NCBI GenBank assembly: GCA_023664385.1
Contig: JAMPFU010000005.1
Coordinates: 1 to 64,000 of the forward strand
DNA length: 64,000 bases
Reading direction: 5' to 3'
DNA from: Clostridium sp.
GTDB lineage: Bacteria > Bacillota > Clostridia > Lachnospirales > Lachnospiraceae
Part shown: positions 47,069 through 55,826 of the stretch, one piece after another
Position numbering within the stretch: the stretch's first letter is position 1
How the letters are laid out: the number at the start of each line of letters is the position of its first letter
The notes under the pieces: model-generated
Told to the model about the DNA's origin: nothing
The model's input: the letters and a program-made list of their open reading frames with translations, nothing else
Database searches by the model: none
Position numbers and translations under genes: made by a program

Positions 47069-50000
47069 TTGTTTACCCATAATGGTGGTGATGGCAGTGG
47101 TTGGAACAGTACAGGATTAAATTCAACATATATCGAAGAATCAAATCCGGTAACAATCATTTTAAACAGTGATATTATGTTGTCAGGAAATACAACTTTA
47201 AGTATTCCTCCAATTAATTCGGTTTATAAAGATTTCCTATTGAATGGAAACGGACACATCATAGATGCAAACGGATATAAATTTAATCTGACGACAGCAA
47301 ATACAATAACAACTGATAATGTACACGTTAAAAACGGAACATTGGTTGCGAATCCAATCGCCAGCTTTCAATGTACAGACAGTACATTTACTTCAACTAA
47401 GATTGAAGTATCAGGAACATCATCAATAGAAAGTGTGTCTGTTACTGACTGTAGCTTTTATGATTGTACGGGTCCATGCATTAATTCGACAGCAGCACCA
47501 TCTCCTGTCACCATCTCGGACTGTTATATGGATAATTGCGGACGCTTATTTAAATCTACATCTGTATGCAGGGTAAACTTTTCAGGCATTATCGCAGAAA
47601 ACTGTACAGGAGCTGTCTTGGGACAGACAGAAAGCGGCGCTTATATTATTGAATCAATATCAGACTGCCAGCTTAGCACCTCACAGACAGGAATGACTGC
47701 GATTGAGCATACATATGGTATAGTAGGAGAAATTGCAGATTGCACCATCACAGGCTTTGATACAGGAATTAAGCTGAGTAGATGCAGTGTCGGTTCTACC
47801 TCTGATATTAATACAATCACAATCCGTGATACTACAATTACGGATTGTATTACCGGACTTTATACCTATTATTTATCAGGGTATGAAAATGCAACTATCT
47901 CAAATCTTACGATAGAGGCACGGCAGGGTGAGACTGGCACAATTGGATATAAGGGTGAGGGAACCTTGGTAAATAAAACATTTACGTCATCTACTGTTAA
48001 TTTTGACTTTAATCAAATGCCACAGGTAAAAGATTGCCACATTTCAGGCTTTAATATGGGTATTGACTTAGACTCTGCCTGTAATGCTGTAATAACAAAT
48101 TGTGAAATATCAGATTGCAATTCGGGAATTTCTGTAATGACCAGTCAGGCTGCAGTGGTGGATACAACCTTGACGGCAAGTGCTTCTATCACACAACCTT
48201 CCGTCGGCATTAAATCAAATAATATGTGTTTTCTGATAGATTGTGATATCAATGGTTTTTATTACGGAAATGACTGCTCTAATTCAGGTTTTGCAACAAT
48301 TATCGGCTGTAAGTACAAAAACAGTAACAGAAATCTCATAGGCGCATACAATACAGAGGTTTATAATACAAGCTTTGTTGGCGGAGAGACATCTGTAGAG
48401 CTGAGAGGCGGCATCCCCTATTTCTACGACTGTATCGTAGAGGGTGACGATACAACACAATCAGGTATATCAGCAGGCACAGGCGTCGCAAGTATATATA
48501 TATATAGTTTGGAGCGGCCTTATACATTACCTTATACTACATATTATGATAATGTGAAACAATATTCCGACAGAACCGTAACCAATGGAAAATCTGAGAT
48601 TTTTAATTGTGGGACAGGCATTGACGCTAAAACCAATATGTACATTGCAGATACACATATACATGATTGTGAAACAGGTGTCAAGGGAACAACCAGTACT
48701 AATTCCTATGGCAATAATCTGATAGAAGACTGCACAGACGGAATGCATCTGCAAGCAATATACAAATATACAGCTGCATATGCTGCTAACGGCTCGAATA
48801 TACAGGCAGATACACATGTAGATACAATCCGCAATTGTTCAAATGATGGTCTTAACAGTGGTTATATTACAGCGAATCCGGCAGAATGGAAAAATCGCTT
48901 GGAAATATATAATTGTGGTAATTATGGTATTAATCTTACAGGAAGCTTAGCGAATACCACAGTTGATGTGCATGACTGTAAAACAGGAGTTTATGCAGAT
49001 GCTACAAGCAGTATCATTATGGGTGCTGAATCTAAGATTTATGATAACGATGAATGGAATGTTTATGCTGATTTCGATAATAATAAGTTATGTGTATTTA
49101 ACAGTCAGGGGCAGCCGATAACGCTTACCGATGGAGGAATTGGTAATGTATATGCGAAATGTAATCAGACTGTTATCAGTGCTACTGATTTATATAGTGA
49201 TGACAGTGTATATTATTTAGGGGCAAGCAACACATGGTACGCATTTAATGTGAATAATTTATATGGTACGGTAGTTTTTGACGCACCCGATTCCGGATAT
49301 GTAGCTGGCAGAAGGGTTGCAGGACTAAATGAAGATTACACCCCACAGATGTTTGCAAAAAAAGAAGGCTGGGTTATAACAACTGAGATGAATGGCACGA
49401 CTATGTATGCCATTCTTGCCGAAGGCTGTGATGTTACCTACGACGTTACCACAAACGGAGGCGATACCTTTAGCGACGGAGACCTGACAACTATCAGCTA
49501 TCTAAGAGGGAAGAAGGTTGATTTAACTTATACTGCCTCCAAGACGGGATATGAGTTTGTGGGCTGGAATACAGCCTCTAATGCAACAGAGGAACTTGAC
49601 ACGACGCTTACGGCAGGACAAGCGGATATTACGTTATATGCCATATATAAAAAGGATTGTGATATAACATATCATACATATGATGCCGCTAAGAATTACA
49701 AAGCTGCCCTTGCCTTTTACAACAACCAGGATAAAAAGACGTATGCGCTTGCCGCATATAACGCAGGCGAAAATAACACATTTGTTGGATATGTTCTTGA
49801 TGCGGACGCTGTTATTTCCTCTGCCGATGATGTGCTGACAGCGGATGATGATATAACGGTAACGCCTGAAGGCGTAGACGTTTACTGTGTATATGAAAAA
49901 CAGGGACAACTGGAGTATCTAAATAAGGACGGAGCAGTTCAAAGTACGGAACAAAGCACTGTTTATCAGGTTATGTCAAATAACAAGGAATTTGTGTATA

Positions 50001-50419
50001 CCTTAAAAGCAGGAGAGCCAATAGAGGGCTTTACCTTTACAGGCTGGACGGACGAGGACGGCAACAGCTATGCGGCAGGCAGTACTCTCAGTACGGAGGA
50101 TGCAACCGTTGTTTTAACGCCTGTTTATAAGGTAAATGACGAACCGACGACAGAAAACCCGACAGATACGCCAACCACAGAGAATCCAACTGACACACCA
50201 ACCACGGAGAACCCGACAGATACACCGACTACGGAAAATCCAACACCGCAGCCGCCGACGATAGAGCCGCCAACTGCACAGCCATCGGCACCGACAAGCA
50301 CCACCTCCGGACCGAAAACAGGAGATGGCACAAATCCAATCGGTGTTATAGGACTTGGAATTTTGTCTCTCTTAAGTATGCTGGGGTTGTCTTTAAAAAA
50401 TAAGAGAAAGTGGAAATAA
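47069..50419 (+). CDS. large cell-wall-anchored beta-helix surface protein, body
   Basis: At least 1116 aa, open upstream to the poly-G tract. Residues 1 to about 700 are a right-handed beta-helix built of repeated turns such as DCTITGFDTGIKL and DCNINGFYYGNDC, a fold common in adhesins and glycan-binding or glycan-cleaving proteins. Next come InlB/Listeria-Bacteroides-type repeats (GYEFVGWNTAS, GFTFTGWTDEDG), then a Pro/Thr spacer of 9-residue repeats (PTTENPTDT). The end has a sortase-like signal GPKTGDG, a hydrophobic helix and a basic tail KNKRKWK. The N-terminal signal peptide is in the other frame. No sortase gene is nearby. Probably an exposed adhesin. Confidence 0.82.
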   Translation: MFTHNGGDGSGWNSTGLNSTYIEESNPVTIILNSDIMLSGNTTLSIPPINSVYKDFLLNGNGHIIDANGYKFNLTTANTITTDNVHVKNGTLVANPIASFQCTDSTFTSTKIEVSGTSSIESVSVTDCSFYDCTGPCINSTAAPSPVTISDCYMDNCGRLFKSTSVCRVNFSGIIAENCTGAVLGQTESGAYIIESISDCQLSTSQTGMTAIEHTYGIVGEIADCTITGFDTGIKLSRCSVGSTSDINTITIRDTTITDCITGLYTYYLSGYENATISNLTIEARQGETGTIGYKGEGTLVNKTFTSSTVNFDFNQMPQVKDCHISGFNMGIDLDSACNAVITNCEISDCNSGISVMTSQAAVVDTTLTASASITQPSVGIKSNNMCFLIDCDINGFYYGNDCSNSGFATIIGCKYKNSNRNLIGAYNTEVYNTSFVGGETSVELRGGIPYFYDCIVEGDDTTQSGISAGTGVASIYIYSLERPYTLPYTTYYDNVKQYSDRTVTNGKSEIFNCGTGIDAKTNMYIADTHIHDCETGVKGTTSTNSYGNNLIEDCTDGMHLQAIYKYTAAYAANGSNIQADTHVDTIRNCSNDGLNSGYITANPAEWKNRLEIYNCGNYGINLTGSLANTTVDVHDCKTGVYADATSSIIMGAESKIYDNDEWNVYADFDNNKLCVFNSQGQPITLTDGGIGNVYAKCNQTVISATDLYSDDSVYYLGASNTWYAFNVNNLYGTVVFDAPDSGYVAGRRVAGLNEDYTPQMFAKKEGWVITTEMNGTTMYAILAEGCDVTYDVTTNGGDTFSDGDLTTISYLRGKKVDLTYTASKTGYEFVGWNTASNATEELDTTLTAGQADITLYAIYKKDCDITYHTYDAAKNYKAALAFYNNQDKKTYALAAYNAGENNTFVGYVLDADAVISSADDVLTADDDITVTPEGVDVYCVYEKQGQLEYLNKDGAVQSTEQSTVYQVMSNNKEFVYTLKAGEPIEGFTFTGWTDEDGNSYAAGSTLSTEDATVVLTPVYKVNDEPTTENPTDTPTTENPTDTPTTENPTDTPTTENPTPQPPTIEPPTAQPSAPTSTTSGPKTGDGTNPIGVIGLGILSLLSMLGLSLKNKRKWK
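50144..50245 (+). repeat. 27-bp coding tandem repeat (PTTENPTDT)
   Basis: Three full 27-bp units and a partial one encode PTTENPTDT, the wall-spanning spacer before the anchor. Codons differ between units, so the repeat is old or under selection for protein sequence. In-frame length variation is possible. Confidence 0.75.
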
Positions 50420-50454
50420 AACCAATTCTAAACACAGCAACAAAAATATAAAAA

Positions 50455-50498
50455 GAGGAGCAGTCGCATCAAGATAGTGTGCGGCTGCTTCTTTTTTG
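50455..50498 (+). terminator. rho-independent terminator after surface protein
   Basis: Stem AGCAGTCGCA / TGCGGCTGCT (one G-T pair) with an 11-nt loop, followed by a T-rich tail (TTCTTTTTTG). Confidence 0.8.
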
Positions 50499-50532
50499 TC
50501 TATTATTTATCCATTATACAAGCATTTTGAAA

Positions 50533-50594
50533 TTCTCCGTCTGTTTTCGTCAATATCAGCATAATGGGCGTCTTGTTGTATTAACATCAGTATG
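50533..50594 (-). pseudogene. relic of tyrosine recombinase 3' end
   Basis: 62 bp match the catalytic C-terminal end of the recombinase gene at 54812-54872 on the same strand, with about four substitutions and a 1-bp insertion that breaks the frame after HTDVNTTRR. It is a decayed fragment left from a second copy. No further homology extends on either side. Confidence 0.75.
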
Positions 50595-50690
50595 ATTGGT
50601 AATATATTCATAAATGTTGTTTAATTCACCCTCAATATGCGTCTCCTTAAAAAATAAATGTGGTTTTTCCTTAAAAAATTGCAGTGCTTA

Positions 50691-50740
50691 TTGACAAAGT
50701 CAATTTAATATGCTATAACGCAGTTAGTAATAGCTAACTG
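50691..50740 (+). promoter_or_regulatory. promoter and palindromic operator of ABC exporter operon
   Basis: TTGACA (50691-50696), 17-bp spacer and TATAAC (50714-50719) make a strong sigma-A promoter. The -35 box lies inside TTGAC-AAA-GTCAA. Directly after the -10 is a perfect inverted repeat CAGTTAG-TAATAG-CTAACTG (50721-50740), placed where a TetR- or MarR-type repressor would block transcription. No such regulator gene is in the window. Confidence 0.65.
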
Positions 50741-50791
50741 TCGATGTACAGTGAAACTAACAGCGAGGATGCTGTCAACGTCTGAAATATC

Positions 50792-50875
50792 ATATACGAC
50801 AACACGAACCAACAAAGCAAAGTTATATATACGACAGCACAAACCAACAAAGCAAAATTACATACACGAAAGTCT
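50792..50875. repeat. 35-bp tandem repeat, 2.3 copies
   Basis: Two near-identical 35-bp units beginning ATATACGACA (50792 and 50827) and a partial third at 50862, within the leader of the ABC operon. The shared core ACCAACAAAGCAAA is conserved in both full units. Function unknown; possibly regulatory RNA or a spacer. Confidence 0.6.
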
Positions 50876-50919
50876 TATTTTAGTAACTATATACAGACGG
50901 CAATAACCATATAACGCGT

Positions 50920-50971
50920 TAGGCAATTGCGAAACTTAGCGGTTTCAAAAAGTGAGTTTCGCAATTACCTA
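50920..50971. mobile_element. MITE-like 52-bp palindromic element
   Basis: Arms TAGGCAATTGCGAAACT (50920-50936) and AGTTTCGCAATTACCTA (50955-50971) form a 17-bp near-perfect inverted repeat. The 9-bp sequence ATATAACGC flanks it on both sides (50909-50917 and 50972-50980), which looks like a target-site duplication. It matches elements at 18762 and 20377. As RNA it would form a hairpin ahead of the ABC genes. Confidence 0.65.
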
Positions 50972-51001
50972 ATATAACGCTTAAGGAAAAGGAGAATTTA
51001 C

Positions 51002-51730
51002 ATGAATATTTTAGAAATCAGCAACCTGAAGAAAAGCTATCATGATTTTACCGCAGTCAATGGGATAAGTCTTGCTGTTAAGGCTGGAGAAATTCACGGA
51101 ATTTTAGGTCCGAACGGTGCAGGAAAATCAACCACGATGAACTGCATACTGGGACTTCTTCCATATGAGGGCAACATTACCTTTGATGGTGGTAAAAGTA
51201 TTAAGGAATGGAATAAAAATGTAGGCTATGTTCCACAGGATTTGGCAATTTACCCTGAGCTCACGCCCACAGAAAATATTCGGTTTTTTTGTGCACTTTA
51301 CGGGTTCAAGGGCGGGGAGCTTAAAGAAAGAGTTGCAAAGGCTTTGGATTTTGTAGGGCTTACCGATGTGAAGGACAAGAAATCGGGTGAATTTTCGGGC
51401 GGTATGAAACGCAGGCTTAATATGGCGTGTGGAATTGCGCACTCTCCAAAGCTTATCATCATGGACGAGCCGACTGTCGGTATTGACCCGCAGTCCCGCA
51501 ATCGCATTATGGAAAATGTCAAGGAGCTTAACCGTCAGGGTGCGGCTATCATTTACACCACACATTATATGCCGGAGGTAGAGGATATTTGCTCCAGAAT
51601 CACGGTCATAGACCATGGAAGCATCGTTGCCGCCGGAACAAAAGACGAAATCATGCGGAGGGCAGGCATGAGCGACGCCTCCATGGAGCAGATTTTCTTA
51701 CAGCTTACAGGCACAGACCTCAGAGATTAA
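51002..51730 (+). CDS. ABC transporter ATP-binding protein
   Basis: 242-aa ABC ATPase of the multidrug/ABC-2 exporter type. Walker A GPNGAGKST (36-44), signature FSGGMKRRL, Walker B LIIMDEPT and the H-loop His in YTTHYMPE. It powers the two permeases that follow, which lie 10 bp downstream and then overlapping. Ribosome binding site AAAAGGAG. Likely a drug, lantibiotic or lipid exporter; the substrate is unknown. Confidence 0.92.
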   Translation: MNILEISNLKKSYHDFTAVNGISLAVKAGEIHGILGPNGAGKSTTMNCILGLLPYEGNITFDGGKSIKEWNKNVGYVPQDLAIYPELTPTENIRFFCALYGFKGGELKERVAKALDFVGLTDVKDKKSGEFSGGMKRRLNMACGIAHSPKLIIMDEPTVGIDPQSRNRIMENVKELNRQGAAIIYTTHYMPEVEDICSRITVIDHGSIVAAGTKDEIMRRAGMSDASMEQIFLQLTGTDLRD

Positions 51731-51740
51731 GGAGGACGAC

Positions 51741-52817
51741 ATGAGCGTAATTCTATGCAAAGAACTGAAAAAATATTTCAGCAATAAAATAAATATCCTT
51801 TTTCTTTTTCTGCTGCCGGTTATTTTTGTCACTTTTTTCTCTTTTGCCTTGGAGAATTACATAGACAGCAATTACGACACCTTTGAAGGCGGAAAAATAT
51901 TCTATTATACAAAAGATGCAGATACCGGACATTTGGAAAAATTTACAGAAATATCAAAAGAGATAGCTTCTTCAACGGGAGTCGCTTTTGAGGAAGTAAG
52001 CGACCTTGAAGCCGCCAAGGCTGCTGTCCGGCAGAGCAAGGCGTTTGCCGTAATCGATATAACCGCAGACGGCTTTGATTATTTCCGCTCGGAGTTTAAT
52101 GAGCCTGTCGGCGGTGAAATTATCCGCAGCATGTTTTTGCAGTTATCCGACAGCTATGGGAATCTCTCAGATGAAGTTATGATAATTGAAAACAATATGA
52201 ACATCAAAAAAACGACCTCAAAGATTTACTATACCTTTGCAGCGGCAGCCTTTCTCATATTGTTTATGGCATTCCTTACCTCAATGAGCATCATTGAAGA
52301 AAAGGAACTTGGAACCAATATCCGTATCCGTATTTCAAGTACAGGCAGCGGCGGCGTCCTGCTTGCAAAAGCACTGACCTCAGTCTGCGGCGGAATAGCG
52401 GAAATTATAATTATATATTTCTACTCCAGCTTTGTAATCGGCGTTGAATGGGGTGGAAATCTTCCGCTGATTTTCTTGGTTTTACTGCTTTTGATTGTGT
52501 TTTCAACCTCTTTGGGAATTATGATTGGAACATTCTGTAAAAGCAAGACCGTTGCACAGGAGACCTCGTTGGTGGCAGGGCTGATGTGCGGTTATCTTGG
52601 CGGTTCCATTACGCCGGCATATCTTATGGAAAATATGCCGATTATGTGTTATGTGATAAAGCTGAGTCCGCTTTACTGGACCAATAAAGCGCTGATCAGC
52701 CTGTATAATGACATTGTTGACAAGAATACCACATACAGCGCTGTTGTGCTTGTGGTGTTGTCCGTGATATGCATTGCGGCTACGCTGAAAAAGAACAAGG
52801 AGGTGCGTCATGCTTAA
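51741..52817 (+). CDS. ABC-2 type permease
   Basis: 358-aa permease with the ABC-2 layout: one N-terminal helix (about 20-40), a large external domain (about 45-165), then five or six helices. It probably forms a heterodimer with the next gene's product. The AAGGAGG ribosome binding site precedes the ATG. Its end overlaps the next gene by 8 bp, indicating coupled translation. Confidence 0.87.
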   Translation: MSVILCKELKKYFSNKINILFLFLLPVIFVTFFSFALENYIDSNYDTFEGGKIFYYTKDADTGHLEKFTEISKEIASSTGVAFEEVSDLEAAKAAVRQSKAFAVIDITADGFDYFRSEFNEPVGGEIIRSMFLQLSDSYGNLSDEVMIIENNMNIKKTTSKIYYTFAAAAFLILFMAFLTSMSIIEEKELGTNIRIRISSTGSGGVLLAKALTSVCGGIAEIIIIYFYSSFVIGVEWGGNLPLIFLVLLLLIVFSTSLGIMIGTFCKSKTVAQETSLVAGLMCGYLGGSITPAYLMENMPIMCYVIKLSPLYWTNKALISLYNDIVDKNTTYSAVVLVVLSVICIAATLKKNKEVRHA

Positions 52818-53862
52818 TATTTTCAGGAATACATCAATCTATCTGCTGCGTGACAAGGAGTTTGTAAAGTTCATCACGATTATGCCGACAATACTGTTTC
52901 TTTTAATGACGGTGCTTCTGCCATACTCTGATGAGCACAATATCGGTGTAGTGAATAATCTCGGCAGTGAAGGAGAGAAGTACATTTCCGCTCTTTCTGC
53001 GGTGGAGGGCTATCAGATTTTTGAATATGATGAAGATGAAATTCAGACGAAGCTTGTAGGCGGCAATGTTGAAATGGCTGTTGTTCTGGATGAGGCGATT
53101 CTCATTACAACACTTTCTGAAAGTGAAATATATGGCTCGGTTGAGCTGCTGCTGAAAAATGTAAGTGAAGGCAGCCCTGCATCGGAGGTCAGCCTTGCGT
53201 CAGAGGATGTATCGGAGGGAAGCTCTATGTCCGAGGTCAGCATGAACAAGGTTCCAAAGAAAACCCTTTCAGTAAAAAATATGCTTCCTTTTATGCTGTT
53301 TAAGACGCTGACAGCGTCCTCGCTGGTAGGTGCGTTGCTCATTAACGAAAAGAAGAACCGTATCCGTGACAGAATTCTTTTAAGCGGTGTCGGAACAGGA
53401 AAATATATCCTTGGCGTTTCAGGTGCGTACCTGTTTTTCTCCTGCCTCGGCTCAACAATATTCTTTTTCATTGCACAAATCGCACGTTTTGATTTTGGCT
53501 TGAAAAATGATTTTGGATTTTTGCTTATGCTGTTTTTCACAAATCTGCTCAGCGTCAGCATTATGGTGTTTGCGTCCTCCATGCTGAAAAATGAGGACAG
53601 CCTGTGGATTGTGGGAAGTGCAGTTCTTATGCCGATGGGACTTTTGTCAGGCGTTTTGTTCCCTTATGACACAATGCCAAAGGCTATGAAAATAGCAGCC
53701 AATTTCTGCCCACAACGCTGGATTGCGGCAGGCATAGAGCGTATGCAGCAGACAGGCAGCATTATGTCTGCTTATCCCCAAATGCTTATGGTAATTGGTC
53801 TTACTGCAATCTTTATGGTCGGCGGGATTCTGATTTCCAAGCGAAATTTTGGGAAGGTGTAA
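52810..53862 (+). CDS. ABC-2 type permease, second subunit
   Basis: 350-aa ABC-2 permease with the same layout as the gene before it: an N-terminal helix, an external domain, then five or six helices. The external domain contains a low-complexity Ser/Glu-rich stretch with repeated SEVS-type elements (about 117-142). It completes a one-ATPase, two-permease exporter. No terminator is obvious after it; the mini-CRISPR follows after about 100 bp. Confidence 0.85.
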   Translation: MLNIFRNTSIYLLRDKEFVKFITIMPTILFLLMTVLLPYSDEHNIGVVNNLGSEGEKYISALSAVEGYQIFEYDEDEIQTKLVGGNVEMAVVLDEAILITTLSESEIYGSVELLLKNVSEGSPASEVSLASEDVSEGSSMSEVSMNKVPKKTLSVKNMLPFMLFKTLTASSLVGALLINEKKNRIRDRILLSGVGTGKYILGVSGAYLFFSCLGSTIFFFIAQIARFDFGLKNDFGFLLMLFFTNLLSVSIMVFASSMLKNEDSLWIVGSAVLMPMGLLSGVLFPYDTMPKAMKIAANFCPQRWIAAGIERMQQTGSIMSAYPQMLMVIGLTAIFMVGGILISKRNFGKV

Positions 53863-53959
53863 GCTTGTCTTTTGCTGAATATTTGGAATTTTCTTTCTCG
53901 AAGGCTTGTCAATATATTGCAAGTGAGAAATTTGCTCCTTTTGTGTGGTTTGTTGGACT

Positions 53960-54186
53960 ATTGATATATAACCAGAGTGGAATGTAAAGAAATTAGGGCA
54001 TTCATTGTACTTTTTGTACTTAAAAAAGATATATAACCAAAGTGGAATGTAAAGATGAAAAATGCCGATTAAACGGATAGTTGTATTTCATTACTATATA
54101 TAACCGAATGAAATTTAAAGTTATATTCGCCTGTTGACAATTCTGCGCCAAATGAATTAATATATAGCCACAGTGGAAATATAAAG
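53960..54186 (+). CRISPR. degenerate four-repeat CRISPR mini-array, inverted relative to main array
   Basis: Four 30-bp repeats at 53960-53989, 54025-54054, 54091-54120 and 54157-54186, with spacers of 35, 36 and 36 bp. The first is the exact reverse complement of the main-array repeat (begins ATTGATATATAACC, ends GGAATGTAAAG). The others decay stepwise to the right, which marks the right end as the old trailer. Transcription should therefore run rightward, opposite to the main array. The 98 bp to its left show no evident similarity to the main leader, so it may be inactive for uptake. Confidence 0.85.
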
Positions 54187-54231
54187 TTGTTTGATGATTT
54201 TAACTCTTATAAAAACGTATGGAGGGAAAAT

Positions 54232-54768
54232 ATGGATATTGTTAGATACACAATAAAACAAGTTGAAGAAATGGAAGAACATGCTGAAATGGTGGGCGGA
54301 GAACTGTTTATCCAAAATAAAACGACAATATCCCATAACAGAGCCATTTCAGAAATTGCTACGGCTTTAAGAAATCATATATCTTCAAATGATGGGAGAT
54401 GTGAGGTTTTTACTGAAAATGTTGCTCTTTATGTAAATGAATTGCTGAATAATGATAACAACTTTTTTCTGCCAGACATAATGGTTGTTTGTGATAATGA
54501 AAAAATTGATGAAAAAGGTGTTCATGTTACGCCGTTATTTGTGGCAGAAATTACATCTGAAGCTACAAGGAAAAATGATTACAATACAAAGCTGGACGTC
54601 TACAAAAAAATAGGAGTAAAGGAATATTGGATTGTAGACCTTCAGAGAAAAACCGTATATAAATATTTGGCATCAGAAGATTATATCCCTCAAACATTTA
54701 TTTATCCAAAACAAATAGATGTATCAGTCTATGAGGAATTATCAATTGATTTGTCAAGGTTTATGTAG
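54232..54768 (+). CDS. Uma2-family (DUF820) PD-(D/E)xK nuclease-like protein
   Basis: 178-aa protein of the Uma2/DUF820 group with a restriction-endonuclease-like core. The Asp is in FFLPDIMVVC, the Glu/Lys pattern in FVAEITSEATRKNDYNTKL, followed by the family-typical KKIGVKEYWIVDL. Cellular function is not known; families like this expand in cyanobacteria and in mobile regions. The ATG at 54232 has GGAGGGAAA 4 bp upstream. It starts 45 bp after the trailer end of the mini-CRISPR and converges with the recombinase gene. Confidence 0.8.
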   Translation: MDIVRYTIKQVEEMEEHAEMVGGELFIQNKTTISHNRAISEIATALRNHISSNDGRCEVFTENVALYVNELLNNDNNFFLPDIMVVCDNEKIDEKGVHVTPLFVAEITSEATRKNDYNTKLDVYKKIGVKEYWIVDLQRKTVYKYLASEDYIPQTFIYPKQIDVSVYEELSIDLSRFM

Positions 54769-54773
54769 CAAAT

Positions 54774-55826
54774 TTAAGACTTTTCCCTAAGCTGCACCTT
54801 ATTCCTTGCAGTTCTCCGTCTGTTTTCGTCAATATCGGCATAATGGCGCCTCGTTGTATTAACATCGGTATGTCCTAAAACATCAGCAACAAGGTAAATG
54901 TCGCCTGTTTCCTGATAAAGGGATGTGCCATAGGTACTACGGAGCTTGTGAGGCGTAATGTGCTTTAAAGGCACAGAACAGGAAGAATATTTTTTCACCA
55001 TATTCTCAACTGTGCGAACACCGATTCGTTTGTTTTGTGAGGAGAGGAACAGGGCATTTTCGTGACCCTTTTGTGGGTTCATTTTCTTTCGTTCCTCCAT
55101 ATATGCACCTAACGGCTCAGAAGCCTCATCACTGAAGTATACAATGGCTTCCTTACCGCCTTTTCGGACAATTTTGATACACATATTGTCAAAATCAACG
55201 TCCTTAAGGTCTAAGCCTACACATTCAGATATACGGATTCCTGTGCTTAACATAAGCGTTAAAAGGGCTAAATCGCGGTTTTTTGCCTTGGAATGATACT
55301 GTAATTGTTTATTTGTCAAATGATTGCCGTATTCAACCGTATCAAGAAATTCAGCGACCTCGTTAGCCTCCATGCGGACAATTTGTTTTTCGCGTAATTT
55401 AGGCATATCGACCTTAACAAGCGGATTTTGGGTTACAAGGTCATTCTTATACAAATATGCGTAAAAAACTCTTAAACTTGTCAATTTACGCTTAATGGCA
55501 GCCTTGCCGTTTGTGTATATTTTGCCGTTTTTCGTGTATTTTTGCAAATAATCAAGATAATCCTCAATAAACATGGAATCAATGTCATTTAAGACGTCAA
55601 GGGATATATCCTTAACGTTATCAAAGGATTTTTTGTCATAAGCAACATAAATGTATTCAAAGAAGGTTTTAATGTCACGTATATAGCCAAGCTGTGTACG
55701 TGAAGCCTTGGATTGCTGGATGCCTCGGACAAATCGTTTTACATATGGAGGAAGTTCCTCGCATATTGCACGAATATAATCTAAGTTTTGCATTTCATTT
55801 TGTTCGTGATAAGTGTAGTCAGCCAT
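54774..55826 (-). CDS. tyrosine recombinase (XerC/D-like integrase)
   Basis: 350-aa recombinase with the full catalytic set visible: Arg198 in STGIRISE, Lys in the KGGKEA hairpin (about 222-225), His293 and Arg296 in TPHKLRST, His319 in LGHTD and Tyr329 in RRHYADI. The N-terminal SAM-like core-binding domain covers about 25-135. The AGGAGG ribosome binding site precedes the ATG. It is too short of phage context to be a prophage integrase; it resembles XerC-like recombinases of small elements. A 62-bp relic of a second copy lies at 50533. Confidence 0.9.
   Translation of the reverse strand: MADYTYHEQNEMQNLDYIRAICEELPPYVKRFVRGIQQSKASRTQLGYIRDIKTFFEYIYVAYDKKSFDNVKDISLDVLNDIDSMFIEDYLDYLQKYTKNGKIYTNGKAAIKRKLTSLRVFYAYLYKNDLVTQNPLVKVDMPKLREKQIVRMEANEVAEFLDTVEYGNHLTNKQLQYHSKAKNRDLALLTLMLSTGIRISECVGLDLKDVDFDNMCIKIVRKGGKEAIVYFSDEASEPLGAYMEERKKMNPQKGHENALFLSSQNKRIGVRTVENMVKKYSSCSVPLKHITPHKLRSTYGTSLYQETGDIYLVADVLGHTDVNTTRRHYADIDENRRRTARNKVQLREKS

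Noticed and set aside
53863..53959. Leader of the mini-array identical to the main leader
   Set aside because: By-eye comparison of the two flanks showed no convincing similarity.
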